From assembly GCF_018397995.1 (NCBI RefSeq), contig NZ_BBQH01000010.1, positions 170,987-234,986 of the forward strand: a DNA stretch of 64,000 bases, written 5' to 3'. Below the pieces are notes generated by a model, which had not been told where the DNA came from, did not search any database, and saw only the letters and a list, made by a program, of their open reading frames with translations. A program made the position numbers and the translations under genes. The DNA comes from Rhizomonospora bruguierae (GTDB lineage Bacteria; Actinomycetota; Actinomycetes; Mycobacteriales; Micromonosporaceae). Positions within the stretch are counted from its first letter, which is position 1. Each line of letters begins with the position of its first letter. This document shows positions 1 to 8,158 of the stretch, one piece after another.

Positions 1-539
1 CCCCCGCCGCTCCACCCGCCGCCCGAATCGGCGGGCCGGCCACCGCCGGGGAAGGCGGCGCCGGGGTCGGCGGCGGAACCGTCGTCGGGGGCCGCGTGCC
101 GCCCGCCGCCGCGCGGGGCCGGAGCACCGCCGCGCGGGGCCGAGGCCGCGGGCGGCACGACCGCCCACCCGTCCACGCCGCTGGCCACCAGCGCCATTTC
201 GTACGCGACCGAGGCGGTGTCGGCGGCGCCCTGGAGCAGCACGGCGAGCACCCCGCCCCGGCGGGACGCGGTGACGAACAGCAGCGCCGTCTCCATCTCC
301 ACGATCGTCTGCCGCACCCGGCCCGCGTCGCTCTGCCGCCCAGCCGCGTCGGCCAGCGCCTGGAGGCCGGCGACCACGGCGGAGAGATTCTCCCCGGTAT
401 CCCGGTCCAGCTCGGCGCTGCCGGCCATGAGCAGGCCGTCGGCGGAGAGCATGATCGCATACCGGGCCTCGGGGACCCGGCGGACCAGATCGTCCAGCAC
501 CCGGTTCAGGTCCACCGGGGGCGCGTCCACCACCGTCAC
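1..539 (-). CDS. Roadblock/LC7 domain protein of a conservon (partial, runs off left edge)
   Basis: Reading leftward from GTG at 539, the product begins VTVVDAPPVDLNRVLDD and contains the roadblock signature (AIMLSADGLLMA, then a helix, then ASVAYEMALVASG), so it is a CvnB-type roadblock protein. In conservons this family partners a sensor kinase and a small Ras-like GTPase at the membrane. The start overlaps the kinase stop by 4 nt (GTGA), so translation is coupled. After about residue 115 the chain becomes Gly/Ala/Pro/Asp-rich, unlike the compact roadblock protein at 27055, and no stop appears before position 1. The tail may be a linker to something outside the window. Family assignment is firm; full length is unknown. 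Confidence 0.85.
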   Translation of the reverse strand, partial: MTVVDAPPVDLNRVLDDLVRRVPEARYAIMLSADGLLMAGSAELDRDTGENLSAVVAGLQALADAAGRQSDAGRVRQTIVEMETALLFVTASRRGGVLAVLLQGAADTASVAYEMALVASGVDGWAVVPPAASAPRGGAPAPRGGGRHAAPDDGSAADPGAAFPGGGRPADSGGGWSGG

Positions 540-2752
540 CGATCCTCCCGTCCTGCCGGGTCCGCCCAGTTCACCGGGATCTCCGCGGTCTCCGCGTCGG
601 CGGTCTGCCCGCGGCCGCGCAGGGTCTGCGCCCGGTACGCGTCCAGCCGCCGGCGCACGTCCTCCGGCGCGCGGCTGCGGCGGGCGCTCGGCGGCGGGCG
701 CGGCGGCTCGTCGTCGTCATCGCCGGCCGGCACCGCGCTCCTGGGCCGCGGGACCCGGATGGGCAGCCCGTTCTCCGTCTCCGGGCCGGCCGCCGGCTGC
801 TCCGCCGGCCCGGCGTAGGTCGTCTCGCCCGCCGTTGGCCCCGGGTCGCGGCCCACCACCGACGCCGGGTCACGGCCCGGGGGCACCCCCAGGTCGCGGC
901 CCACCGGCAGCCCCGGGTCGCGGCCCACCGCCGACGCCGGGTCACGGGCCGCCGGCAGCCCCGGGTCGCGGCCCACCGCCGGCCCCAGGTCGCGGCCCAC
1001 CATCGAGGCCGGGTCGCGGCTCGCCGGTGGCGCCGGGTCGTGGCCCGCCAGCGACGCCGGGTCGCCGGACGGCGGCCGCGGCAGCAACGCGGGCGGGACG
1101 AGGAGCCGGGCCGTGGTGCCACCCTCCGTCGCGGGCAAGAAGTCCACCTCCAGGCCACGCCGCTGTGCCAGCCGGGCCACCACATACAGGCCCTGCCGCT
1201 GGCCGGTCACGGGCGGGGTACCCGGCTGTCGCACCAGGTCGTTGAGCACGGCGAGCCGGGTGCCGTCCAGCCCGGGGCCGGCGTCGGTCACCTCGATCGC
1301 GTAGCCCGCACCGGACGGGCCGCCGGTGACGCGCACCGGCGCGGTCCCCGGCGACGCGGCCACCGCGTTCTCGATCAGCTCGGCGAGCAGGTGCACCGTG
1401 TCGGTGACGGCGGGGCCGGCCAGGTCGGCGTCGGCGATCGGGCCGACCGTGACCCGCTGGTACTCCTCGATCTCGGCCGCCGCGGCGCGGGCCACGTCCA
1501 GCAGCGGGACCGGCCGGCGCCAGCGGCGGCCCGGGTCGCTGCCGGCGAGCGTGATCGCCTTCTCCACGTTGCGGCGCAGCCGGGTCGCGAGGTGGTCGGC
1601 GGTGAACAGGTCCGCCAGCTCGTCCACCCCGGTCTCCCGGCGCTGCATCGCCTCCAGCAGGTCCAGCTGCCGGCGTGCCAGGACCTGGTTGCGCAACTCC
1701 AGGGCGAGTAGCACGTCCGGCTGGCCGGTGGCGGCGGGCGGGACCCCTTCGGCCGGCCCGGCGCGCCGGGTGCGGCGCCACGCGGCGGCCGCGACCAGCA
1801 CGGCCACCAGCCCGAGCCCGCCGAACAGGCCGAGCCGGACGATGGTCCACACGGCGCCCGGCGTGGCCCGGTCCACGCTGGCCCGCACGCCGTCGGCGAT
1901 CAGGACGCGCTGCGCGGTGAGGACCGGCCCGGCGGCCGACTGCCAGGCGGCGGCCTCGCCGGCCGGGTCGGCGCCGGTCGAGCCGGTCGACGCGACCCGG
2001 TCCTCGATGCTGGCCAGCGCGGCACCCTTCGGCCCGGTGGCGAGCGCGGTGTACGCCGCCCGGTCCGCGGCGGGGAGCTGGGCGGCCGCCTCGGCAAGCA
2101 GCAGCCGCTGCTGGGCGCGCAGCTCGACGAAGCGCAGCTGTTCGGCCGCGGTCAGCCGGCCGCTGGCGAACGCGCCGCTGGCCAGCGTGTCCTCGCGGGC
2201 GAGCTGCTCGCGGGCGCGCAGCAGGGCGACGAACGCGCGGCCCTCGGCGGCCAGGTCGCCGTCGCGGCGGGTCCAGGCGGAGCGGTAGACGCCGAAGGCG
2301 GCGTCGATCAGGGTGGTGTAGCGGTCGGCCGCGGCGGCCCGGTCGACGCCACGGTCGTCGACGCCGGCCCGCAGGTCGCGCAGCGCGTCGAGCCGGGTCG
2401 TGAGGTCGTCGGCGCTGCGCCGCACGGCGTCCGAGGCGGCCAGCCGGGCGCTCCAGCCGCCCGCGCGGCGGCGCAACTCGGCGACCGCGGCGTCGGTGCG
2501 CTCCCGCTGCCGGTCCAGCTCCGGCCGGGCGGGCGCGCCGTCGGCGAGGAAGCGGACCGAGCCGCGCCGCTCGTCCTGCAGCGCGGTGATCACCGCGTCG
2601 GTCGGCTGGCCCAACCCGTCGCCGAGGCTGCGCTGCCGGAACAGGTCGGCGACGTCGACCGCGGTGGTCACCGCGGCGAACGCCCAGAGGGTGAGGAGTG
2701 CGAGCACCGCCGCCCCGCCGGCGGAGCGGTCCTGTCGCGCTCCGTAACCCAT
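536..2752 (-). CDS. Nitrate/nitrite-sensing (NIT) domain histidine kinase, CvnA-type
   Basis: Membrane sensor kinase of the conservon type, 738 aa from ATG at 2752, which follows a GGGGTG-like ribosome site; an in-frame GTG lies one codon upstream. A first membrane helix (about 15-35) is followed by an extracytoplasmic helical NIT region (about 45-300), a second membrane helix near 310-330 with an Arg-rich stop-transfer, a degenerate dimerisation segment (DHLATRLRRNVEKA) and a HATPase domain (N-box LLAELIENAVAASP, G1 DAGPGLD, G2 GLYVVARLAQRRG). No classical HisKA H-box is visible, as is usual in this family. The last 190 residues are disordered and begin with a 9-residue repeat rich in GRDP. 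The stop overlaps the roadblock gene start. Ligand is unknown; the NIT name is by family only. Confidence 0.85.
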   Translation of the reverse strand: MGYGARQDRSAGGAAVLALLTLWAFAAVTTAVDVADLFRQRSLGDGLGQPTDAVITALQDERRGSVRFLADGAPARPELDRQRERTDAAVAELRRRAGGWSARLAASDAVRRSADDLTTRLDALRDLRAGVDDRGVDRAAAADRYTTLIDAAFGVYRSAWTRRDGDLAAEGRAFVALLRAREQLAREDTLASGAFASGRLTAAEQLRFVELRAQQRLLLAEAAAQLPAADRAAYTALATGPKGAALASIEDRVASTGSTGADPAGEAAAWQSAAGPVLTAQRVLIADGVRASVDRATPGAVWTIVRLGLFGGLGLVAVLVAAAAWRRTRRAGPAEGVPPAATGQPDVLLALELRNQVLARRQLDLLEAMQRRETGVDELADLFTADHLATRLRRNVEKAITLAGSDPGRRWRRPVPLLDVARAAAAEIEEYQRVTVGPIADADLAGPAVTDTVHLLAELIENAVAASPGTAPVRVTGGPSGAGYAIEVTDAGPGLDGTRLAVLNDLVRQPGTPPVTGQRQGLYVVARLAQRRGLEVDFLPATEGGTTARLLVPPALLPRPPSGDPASLAGHDPAPPASRDPASMVGRDLGPAVGRDPGLPAARDPASAVGRDPGLPVGRDLGVPPGRDPASVVGRDPGPTAGETTYAGPAEQPAAGPETENGLPIRVPRPRSAVPAGDDDDEPPRPPPSARRSRAPEDVRRRLDAYRAQTLRGRGQTADAETAEIPVNWADPAGREDR
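838..1060 (-). repeat. In-frame minisatellite encoding GRDP-type 9-residue repeats
   Basis: Within the kinase gene, units of about 27 nt built on GGTCGCGGCCCACC (plus strand) recur roughly eight times and encode variants such as VGRDPGLPV, VGRDLGVPP and VGRDPASVV. The unit length stays a multiple of three, so the frame is preserved. The segment lies beyond the ATPase domain in a region expected to be unstructured. Such arrays change copy number easily between strains. Confidence 0.8.
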
Positions 2753-2937
2753 CACACCCCGCTCACCCAGTCGTACAGACCGCAACAACGTGGCCTGACC
2801 GCCGCAGCCATGCACAATATCGGCGTATCGGGATGTTAACTAGCCCCGTGGAGAAGCCCTAAGGAACACGCGGGCCGTCCGGTTTCTCCTCGCCACCGGG
2901 AGTATTCAGCACTGTGGACCGTCGGAGGGACGCGACG

Positions 2938-2969
2938 GTGGGGCGTGTCCGCATCCGGACACACCCCAC
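2938..2969 (-). terminator. Hairpin terminator after the subtilase gene
   Basis: A 14-bp stem with one mismatch and a CATC loop (GTGGGGCGTGTCCG against CGGACACACCCCAC) sits 4 nt past the subtilase stop codon in the minus direction. There is no U-tract, as is common for actinobacterial terminators. Confidence 0.7.
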
Positions 2970-2973
2970 GCCA

Positions 2974-4551
2974 CTACGGTGCGTAGGTCCGCGGGGCTCC
3001 GGCGGCGCTGGGCCAGCCCGCGGCCGCCCAGTGGTCGCTGGTCCAGTAGCGGCCGGACCAACTGCCCGCGGTCCAATAGCGGCCGGTCCAGTAGCGACCG
3101 GACCAACTCGGGTCGACCCAGTCGCCGCCACCGCCCCACGGCGCCGCGGTCCAGGTGGCCGCGCCCCACGTCTTGGACGCGAACGAGGTGCCCGTCCAGC
3201 CGTCGCCGGCCGCCCGGACGCCCATCCAGAGCCCGCCGCTCCAGGCGGAGTGCGCCTTGGACTTCACCGCCCAGGCGGCGCTGTTGAACGCCCCGAAGAC
3301 GCTCTTCTCGCCGGACAGCGCGACGCTGTTGCTCATCACGTGGCTGGTCCCCCGGGCGTCCTCGACCTTCCCGTCGCCGGTGGACCACGGCCAGTAGGTG
3401 CTCTGCGGCGGGCCCTCCGGCGTCGCGACGAGCGCGGCGGTCACGTTGATCTGGCGCATGCCGATCCCGGCGCCCCGCCCGACCCGGATGTACGGGCCCT
3501 GCCGCAGCACCGACTTGACCTGGTCCGGCGTGTACGAGGGCCGGGCCTGGAACAGCAGCGCCGCCGCGGCCGAGGTCACCGCGGCCGCCTGGGAGGTGCC
3601 GCTGCCCCGGAACAGGTTCTCGCCCACCCGGGCACCCGGGTAGCCGGTGTCGATGTTCGAGCCGGGGTCCCGCAGCGAGACGACCGATTCGCCCGGCGCC
3701 AGCACGTCCACCGGCTTGCCGGCGGCGGCCAGGTTGGTGAACGTCGTCAGCTCGTCGTCGTCGAGGGTCGTGGTGCCCTTCGGCGAGGTGGCGCCGACCG
3801 AGAGCACGAACGGGTCGGTGGCCGGGTTGGTGAGCTTGCCGAAGTCGTTGCCGTCGTTGCCGACCGCGGCCACCACCAGGATGCCGGACTGCCACGCCTG
3901 CTCGGCCGCGGCCTGCACCGGGTCGGTCCACGGCACCGGGTTGCCGCCGGTGCCGTACGACAGGTTGAGCACCCGGATGGGGTAGCCGGGGTCGTCGTTC
4001 TTGTGCTGCACGACCCAGTCGATGGCGGCGATCACCTGGGACACGTCGACCGCGCCGCTGGCCGTCCCGACCTTGATCGAGGTGAGCCTCGCGCCGGGGG
4101 CGATGCCCCGGGTGCCGGTGGCGGTGTCGTTGCCGATGATGATGCCGGCCAGGTGCGTGCCGTGACCGTAGGTGTCCAGGTAGCGCAGGTCCGCGGACTG
4201 CGACTCGAAGGACAGGTCCGGCCCGTTGCGGATCTGCGCCGGGGGCAGCCCCGGCACCGGGGCGACGCCGGTGTCGACGAGCGCGACCCCGACGCCGGCG
4301 CCGGTCAGCGACGCGGCGGCACCGGTGTCCGCGCCGATGATCGTGCGGATCTGGCCGAGCGTGTGCTCGGTGCCGCCGGGAGCGGACCCGGACCAGAGTT
4401 GCCCCGCCCAGCCCGGCGGCGCCGCGGCGGCACCGGCGACGGGCGTGACGGTGGCCGGCACGGCTGCCCCGGCCAGGGCGAGCGGCAGCGCGGCCACGGT
4501 CGCGGCCAGCCAGCGGCGGCGCCGGGCCGGCGTTCGTATAGTGATCAACAC
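2974..4551 (-). CDS. Secreted S8 (subtilisin-family) serine protease with Trp-rich repeat tail
   Basis: Extracellular endopeptidase, 525 aa. The GTG start at 4551 follows AAAGGGAAG. The N-terminus has an Arg-rich stretch and a hydrophobic segment ending in Ala residues, a typical export signal. The catalytic triad is visible: Asp in ALVDTGV, His in YGHGTHLAG, Ser in GSGTSQAAA, plus the oxyanion Asn in VGNDGND. The catalytic domain ends near residue 400. The last 100 residues are unusual: WSG/WTG-x-W motifs (SWSGRYWTGRYWTAGSWSGRYW) recur about every 5-8 residues. I do not recognise this tail as a named domain; it might bind a surface or peptidoglycan ligand. It looks like a single-gene unit with a terminator just downstream. 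Confidence 0.9.
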   Translation of the reverse strand: MLITIRTPARRRRWLAATVAALPLALAGAAVPATVTPVAGAAAAPPGWAGQLWSGSAPGGTEHTLGQIRTIIGADTGAAASLTGAGVGVALVDTGVAPVPGLPPAQIRNGPDLSFESQSADLRYLDTYGHGTHLAGIIIGNDTATGTRGIAPGARLTSIKVGTASGAVDVSQVIAAIDWVVQHKNDDPGYPIRVLNLSYGTGGNPVPWTDPVQAAAEQAWQSGILVVAAVGNDGNDFGKLTNPATDPFVLSVGATSPKGTTTLDDDELTTFTNLAAAGKPVDVLAPGESVVSLRDPGSNIDTGYPGARVGENLFRGSGTSQAAAVTSAAAALLFQARPSYTPDQVKSVLRQGPYIRVGRGAGIGMRQINVTAALVATPEGPPQSTYWPWSTGDGKVEDARGTSHVMSNSVALSGEKSVFGAFNSAAWAVKSKAHSAWSGGLWMGVRAAGDGWTGTSFASKTWGAATWTAAPWGGGGDWVDPSWSGRYWTGRYWTAGSWSGRYWTSDHWAAAGWPSAAGAPRTYAP

Positions 4552-4843
4552 CCGACTTCCCTTTCAGTACAAGTCCGTAGCTGCCCGCTGCGGTCCCAGT
4601 AACCATGCGTGAAATCAGAGCGAATTGTCACCGGGCTGCTACCGAAATCCTCCTAACGTCCGATCGATGCGCCAGTAGGGATGATCGTCGGCGGCGCGGC
4701 GAATCGCGGCAGTCCACAAAAGGCACATTGGGGATCTTCGAGTCGGCGGACCGAAAATCTCAGGCCGGCCCGTACGATGCCGTTGGAGCCGCCGATGTGC
4801 CGGACAGTCGGGCAGAGGCGGTGCGACCGAGGGCGGTGAGGAG

Positions 4844-7800
4844 CTGGACGGGTACCCCTTCGACTCCATCACGGGCGCCCGCCCCCGCGCCGCGCTGGAA
4901 CCGTCCATCGCGGACGCCCTCGCGCGCACCGGCGGCGACCCCGTCGCGCTGTTGCTGTTCGATGTGGACTTCTTCAAGACGGTCAACGACGTCTACGGGC
5001 ACGCCCGCGGTGACCTGGTGCTGCGCCAGGTGGCCGAGCGGGTGGCGGGCCTGTCCCGCCGCGGGGACACGCTGTTCCGGTACGGCGGGGACGAGTTCGT
5101 GCTGCTGCTGCCGGGCACCGGGCGGGACGAGGCGGTCCGGCTGGCGCTACGGATCACCGATGGGGTGCGCGCCGCCGGCTTCCCGGGCGAGCCGCCGCTG
5201 TTCCTGACGATCAGCCTCGGCGTGGCCGCCGCCCCGGGCGACGGCGACACGCCCGCCGCGCTGCTGGCCGCCGCAGACCGGCGCAACTACCTGGCGAAGC
5301 GGCGCGGTCGCGACGGCGCGGTCGCCGACGACGCCGAGGACGCCGCGACGGGTGACGCGCGGGTCGCGGACACCGGCGGCCGGCTCTGGGAGCGGGACGC
5401 CGCCCTGGCCACCACGCACGACTACCTGACCCGGCTCGCGGCCGCCGACGCGGGGGTGCTGCGGGTGACCGGCCAGCCCGGCGCCGGCCACACCCGGTTC
5501 CTGGCCGAGGTGGCCCGGCTCGCGGCCATGCGCGGCTTCACCGTCGTGCCGATACCGGCCGCGCCCGCCCCACCGCCCGTACCGTCCGTTGTGGACGGCC
5601 CCGTCCTGCTGCTGGCTGACGTGGACGCCGCCGACCGGGTCGCCGCGGCCCGTGCCGCGTACGGGGACGCGCCCGTACTCGGCGTGGTGGTCGCTCAGAC
5701 CACCGCGCCGCCGGACGAGCCGGGCACGACCGTCGTGGAACTCACCCCGTGGTCCCCGGCCGCCCTGCGGATCTGGCTGCGCGCGGCACTGCGCGGCGAA
5801 CCGAGCCGGACCCTGGTCGGCTGGCTGGCCCGGCAGAGCGGCGGCCTGCCCGCGGCCGCCGGCCGGGAGCTGGAGCGCCTGCGGGCGCGCGGCGGCCTCG
5901 AACCCGCGCCGGACGGCGGCTGGACCATCAGCCCGGCGCTGCTCGGCCGGCCCCGCCGGCGGGTGCGGGTCCCCGCACCGATCACCTCGCTGGTCGGCCG
6001 GGAGGAGGACACCCGGCGGGTCGCCGCGCTGCTGGCCACCGGGCGGCTCGTGACGCTGGCCGGGCCCGGCGGCGTCGGCAAGACCCGGCTGTCGATGTCG
6101 GTGGCCGGCGCGGCCGCCGACGAGTTCGACGACGGGGTCACGTTCGTGGCGCTCAGCCAGGCCACCGACGCCGGCCAGGTGGTGGCCGCGATCGCCGCCG
6201 CGCTGGGCGTCGAGGAGGCGCCGGGGCAGGAGCCGGCCGAGGCGCTCGCCGAGCACCTGGCGGACGCCCGGATACTGCTCGTGCTGGACAACTTCGAGCA
6301 GGCCATCGACGCCGGGCCGGCGATCGGCGAGTTGCTGGCCGCCGCGCCGGGCGTCGCCGCGCTGGTCACCAGCCGCGAGCCGCTCGGCATCTACGGCGAG
6401 CAGGTGTACCGGGTGCTGCCGCTGCCCCTGCCGGACCTGGCGGCCGTGCCGCTCAACGCCGACCCGGTCGCCTACGTGCTGCGCCAGTCCCCCGCCGTCG
6501 CCCTGTTCGCGCAGCGCGCGCCCGGCTTCGCGCTCACCGCCGCCGACCTGCCGACCGTGGTCCAGCTGTGCCGGCTGCTGGACGGCCTGCCGCTGGCGAT
6601 CGAACTGGTCGCCGCCCGCGCCGACGCGTTCGGCCCGGCCGCCCTGCTGGCCGACCTCGACCGGCACTTCGGCGGCACCGGCCCCCGGGACCGCCCGCCC
6701 CGTCAGCAGACCCTGCGCGGCGCCGTCGACTGGAGCTACGCGCTGCTCGACGAGGCCGAGCGCGAACTGTTCCGGAGCCTCGCGGTGCTCGTCGGGGGCG
6801 CCACAGTGGACTCCGCCCGCGCGGTCACCGGAGTCGCCGCCGGCGACCGCCTGCCCGGCCTGCTCGACGGGCTGGTGGCCAAGAGCCTGCTGACCGCGGA
6901 GCCCGAGCCGGGCGGCGGCACCCGGTACGGGATGCTGTACGTCATCCGGGCGCACGCGAGGCTCCGGCTCGCCGAGGCGGGCGGGGACGCGGTGCGCCGG
7001 CGGCACCTGGATCACGAGGTGGGCGTCGCCGAACGGGCCGCCGCCGGGATGACCGGCCCGGAGCAGGCCGAGTGGGCGGACCGGCTGCACCGGGAGTACC
7101 CGAACCTGCGCGCCGCCATGGCGTGGGCGATGGACGCCGGCCGGGTCGCCGAGGCCGGCCGGATCTGCGCCGGCCTGTGGCGGTACTGGCGCAACGGCGA
7201 GCATCTGGCGCAGGGCCGCGAGTGGCTGGACCGGGTACTCGCGTACCGGGCCGACCTGCCCGGACCGCTGGCCGCCACCCTGCTGTACGCGGCCGGGGTG
7301 CTGGCCATCACCCAGGGCGACGCGGACGCGGCCGCGGTGCACGGCACCGAGGCGCTGCGCCTGGCCGAGTCGAACGGCGATCGGCCCGCCGCCGCGCAGG
7401 CCCGCAACACGCTCGGCATCGCCGCCCTGATCGTCGGGGACGACGCCGCCGCGGCCGAGCACTTCCGGTACGGGCTGGCGGTCTGGCGCGAGCTCGGCCA
7501 GCCCGAGGGGACCGCGATCGCGCTGGGCAACCTGGCGAAGGCGGCCCTGCGCCGGGGCGCCGTGGCGGAGGCCGCCGGCCACGTCGACGAGTGCCTGGCG
7601 CTGGAGCGGGCCGCCGGCAACCGGCGCGGGGTGCTGCTGGGGCTGGAGTGCCTGGCCGAGATCCGCCTCGCCCAGCACGACCCGCGGGCCGCCCGGCAGA
7701 CCGCCGCCGAGGCCCTGGACCTGGCCCGCGCCCTCGGCGACGTGTTCGGCGAGGCGATGGCCCTGCACCAACTGGGCCTGGCCGCCCGGGCCGGCGGCGA

Positions 7801-8158
7801 CCGGGCCGGTGCGCTGCCGCTGTTCCTGGCCGCCCTGGAGCGCCGGCACGACCTGGGCGACGCCGAGGACCTGGCCGTCTCCCTGGGCTGCGTCGCGGAC
7901 GCGCTGATCGAGCGGGACCCGCGGCTGGCGGCCCGGCTGCTCGGCGCGGTCGATACGCTGCGCCGCCGGCACCGGATCGCCGCGCAGCGGGACGCCGAGG
8001 AGCGCGACGGCGCCACCTGGGAGGCCGCCCGCGCGGTCCTCTCCGCCCCGGTGGCCAACGCCGCCCGGCGCGAGGGGCGCACCTGCCCCCTCGACCTGAT
8101 CGTCGACCAGTGCCTGGACGTCACGCGGCAGGGCGCGGGCCTGCTGAGCGTGGGCTGA
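4844..8158 (+). CDS. GGDEF diguanylate cyclase fused to a STAND (NB-ARC/AfsR-like) ATPase and TPRs
   Basis: About 1104 aa. Residues 5-165 form a complete GGDEF domain: DSITGARPR at the front, FDVDFFKTVNDVYGHARGD, the inhibitory-site RRGD at 72-75 and an intact GGDEF at 81-85, so it should make cyclic di-GMP. A degenerate P-loop-like GQPGAGHTR follows near 210. A clear STAND ATPase comes next (SLVGRE, Walker A GPGGVGKT near 410, Walker B LVLDNFEQ near 480, TSREPL, LPLAIEL), then a helical region and TPR-like repeats to about 1000. No DNA-binding domain is present, unlike AfsR or LuxR-LAL proteins. Start is uncertain: no ATG, GTG or TTG lies in frame between the TAG at 4676 and a TTG at 4952 that would cut the cyclase. 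I chose CTG at 4844, 10 nt after GAGGG. The 3' end overlaps the convergent MFS gene by 38 bp. Confidence 0.8.
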   Translation: MDGYPFDSITGARPRAALEPSIADALARTGGDPVALLLFDVDFFKTVNDVYGHARGDLVLRQVAERVAGLSRRGDTLFRYGGDEFVLLLPGTGRDEAVRLALRITDGVRAAGFPGEPPLFLTISLGVAAAPGDGDTPAALLAAADRRNYLAKRRGRDGAVADDAEDAATGDARVADTGGRLWERDAALATTHDYLTRLAAADAGVLRVTGQPGAGHTRFLAEVARLAAMRGFTVVPIPAAPAPPPVPSVVDGPVLLLADVDAADRVAAARAAYGDAPVLGVVVAQTTAPPDEPGTTVVELTPWSPAALRIWLRAALRGEPSRTLVGWLARQSGGLPAAAGRELERLRARGGLEPAPDGGWTISPALLGRPRRRVRVPAPITSLVGREEDTRRVAALLATGRLVTLAGPGGVGKTRLSMSVAGAAADEFDDGVTFVALSQATDAGQVVAAIAAALGVEEAPGQEPAEALAEHLADARILLVLDNFEQAIDAGPAIGELLAAAPGVAALVTSREPLGIYGEQVYRVLPLPLPDLAAVPLNADPVAYVLRQSPAVALFAQRAPGFALTAADLPTVVQLCRLLDGLPLAIELVAARADAFGPAALLADLDRHFGGTGPRDRPPRQQTLRGAVDWSYALLDEAERELFRSLAVLVGGATVDSARAVTGVAAGDRLPGLLDGLVAKSLLTAEPEPGGGTRYGMLYVIRAHARLRLAEAGGDAVRRRHLDHEVGVAERAAAGMTGPEQAEWADRLHREYPNLRAAMAWAMDAGRVAEAGRICAGLWRYWRNGEHLAQGREWLDRVLAYRADLPGPLAATLLYAAGVLAITQGDADAAAVHGTEALRLAESNGDRPAAAQARNTLGIAALIVGDDAAAAEHFRYGLAVWRELGQPEGTAIALGNLAKAALRRGAVAEAAGHVDECLALERAAGNRRGVLLGLECLAEIRLAQHDPRAARQTAAEALDLARALGDVFGEAMALHQLGLAARAGGDRAGALPLFLAALERRHDLGDAEDLAVSLGCVADALIERDPRLAARLLGAVDTLRRRHRIAAQRDAEERDGATWEAARAVLSAPVANAARREGRTCPLDLIVDQCLDVTRQGAGLLSVG

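Noticed and set aside
838-1060. Repeat array considered as CRISPR
   Set aside because: Units are contiguous, in frame and coding, with no unique spacers and no cas genes nearby.
5147-7972. 941-codon open frame antisense to the GGDEF-STAND gene
   Set aside because: It is a mirror of GC-rich coding sequence: its translation is Gly/Arg/Gln-rich without any domain, while the opposite strand shows clear motifs.
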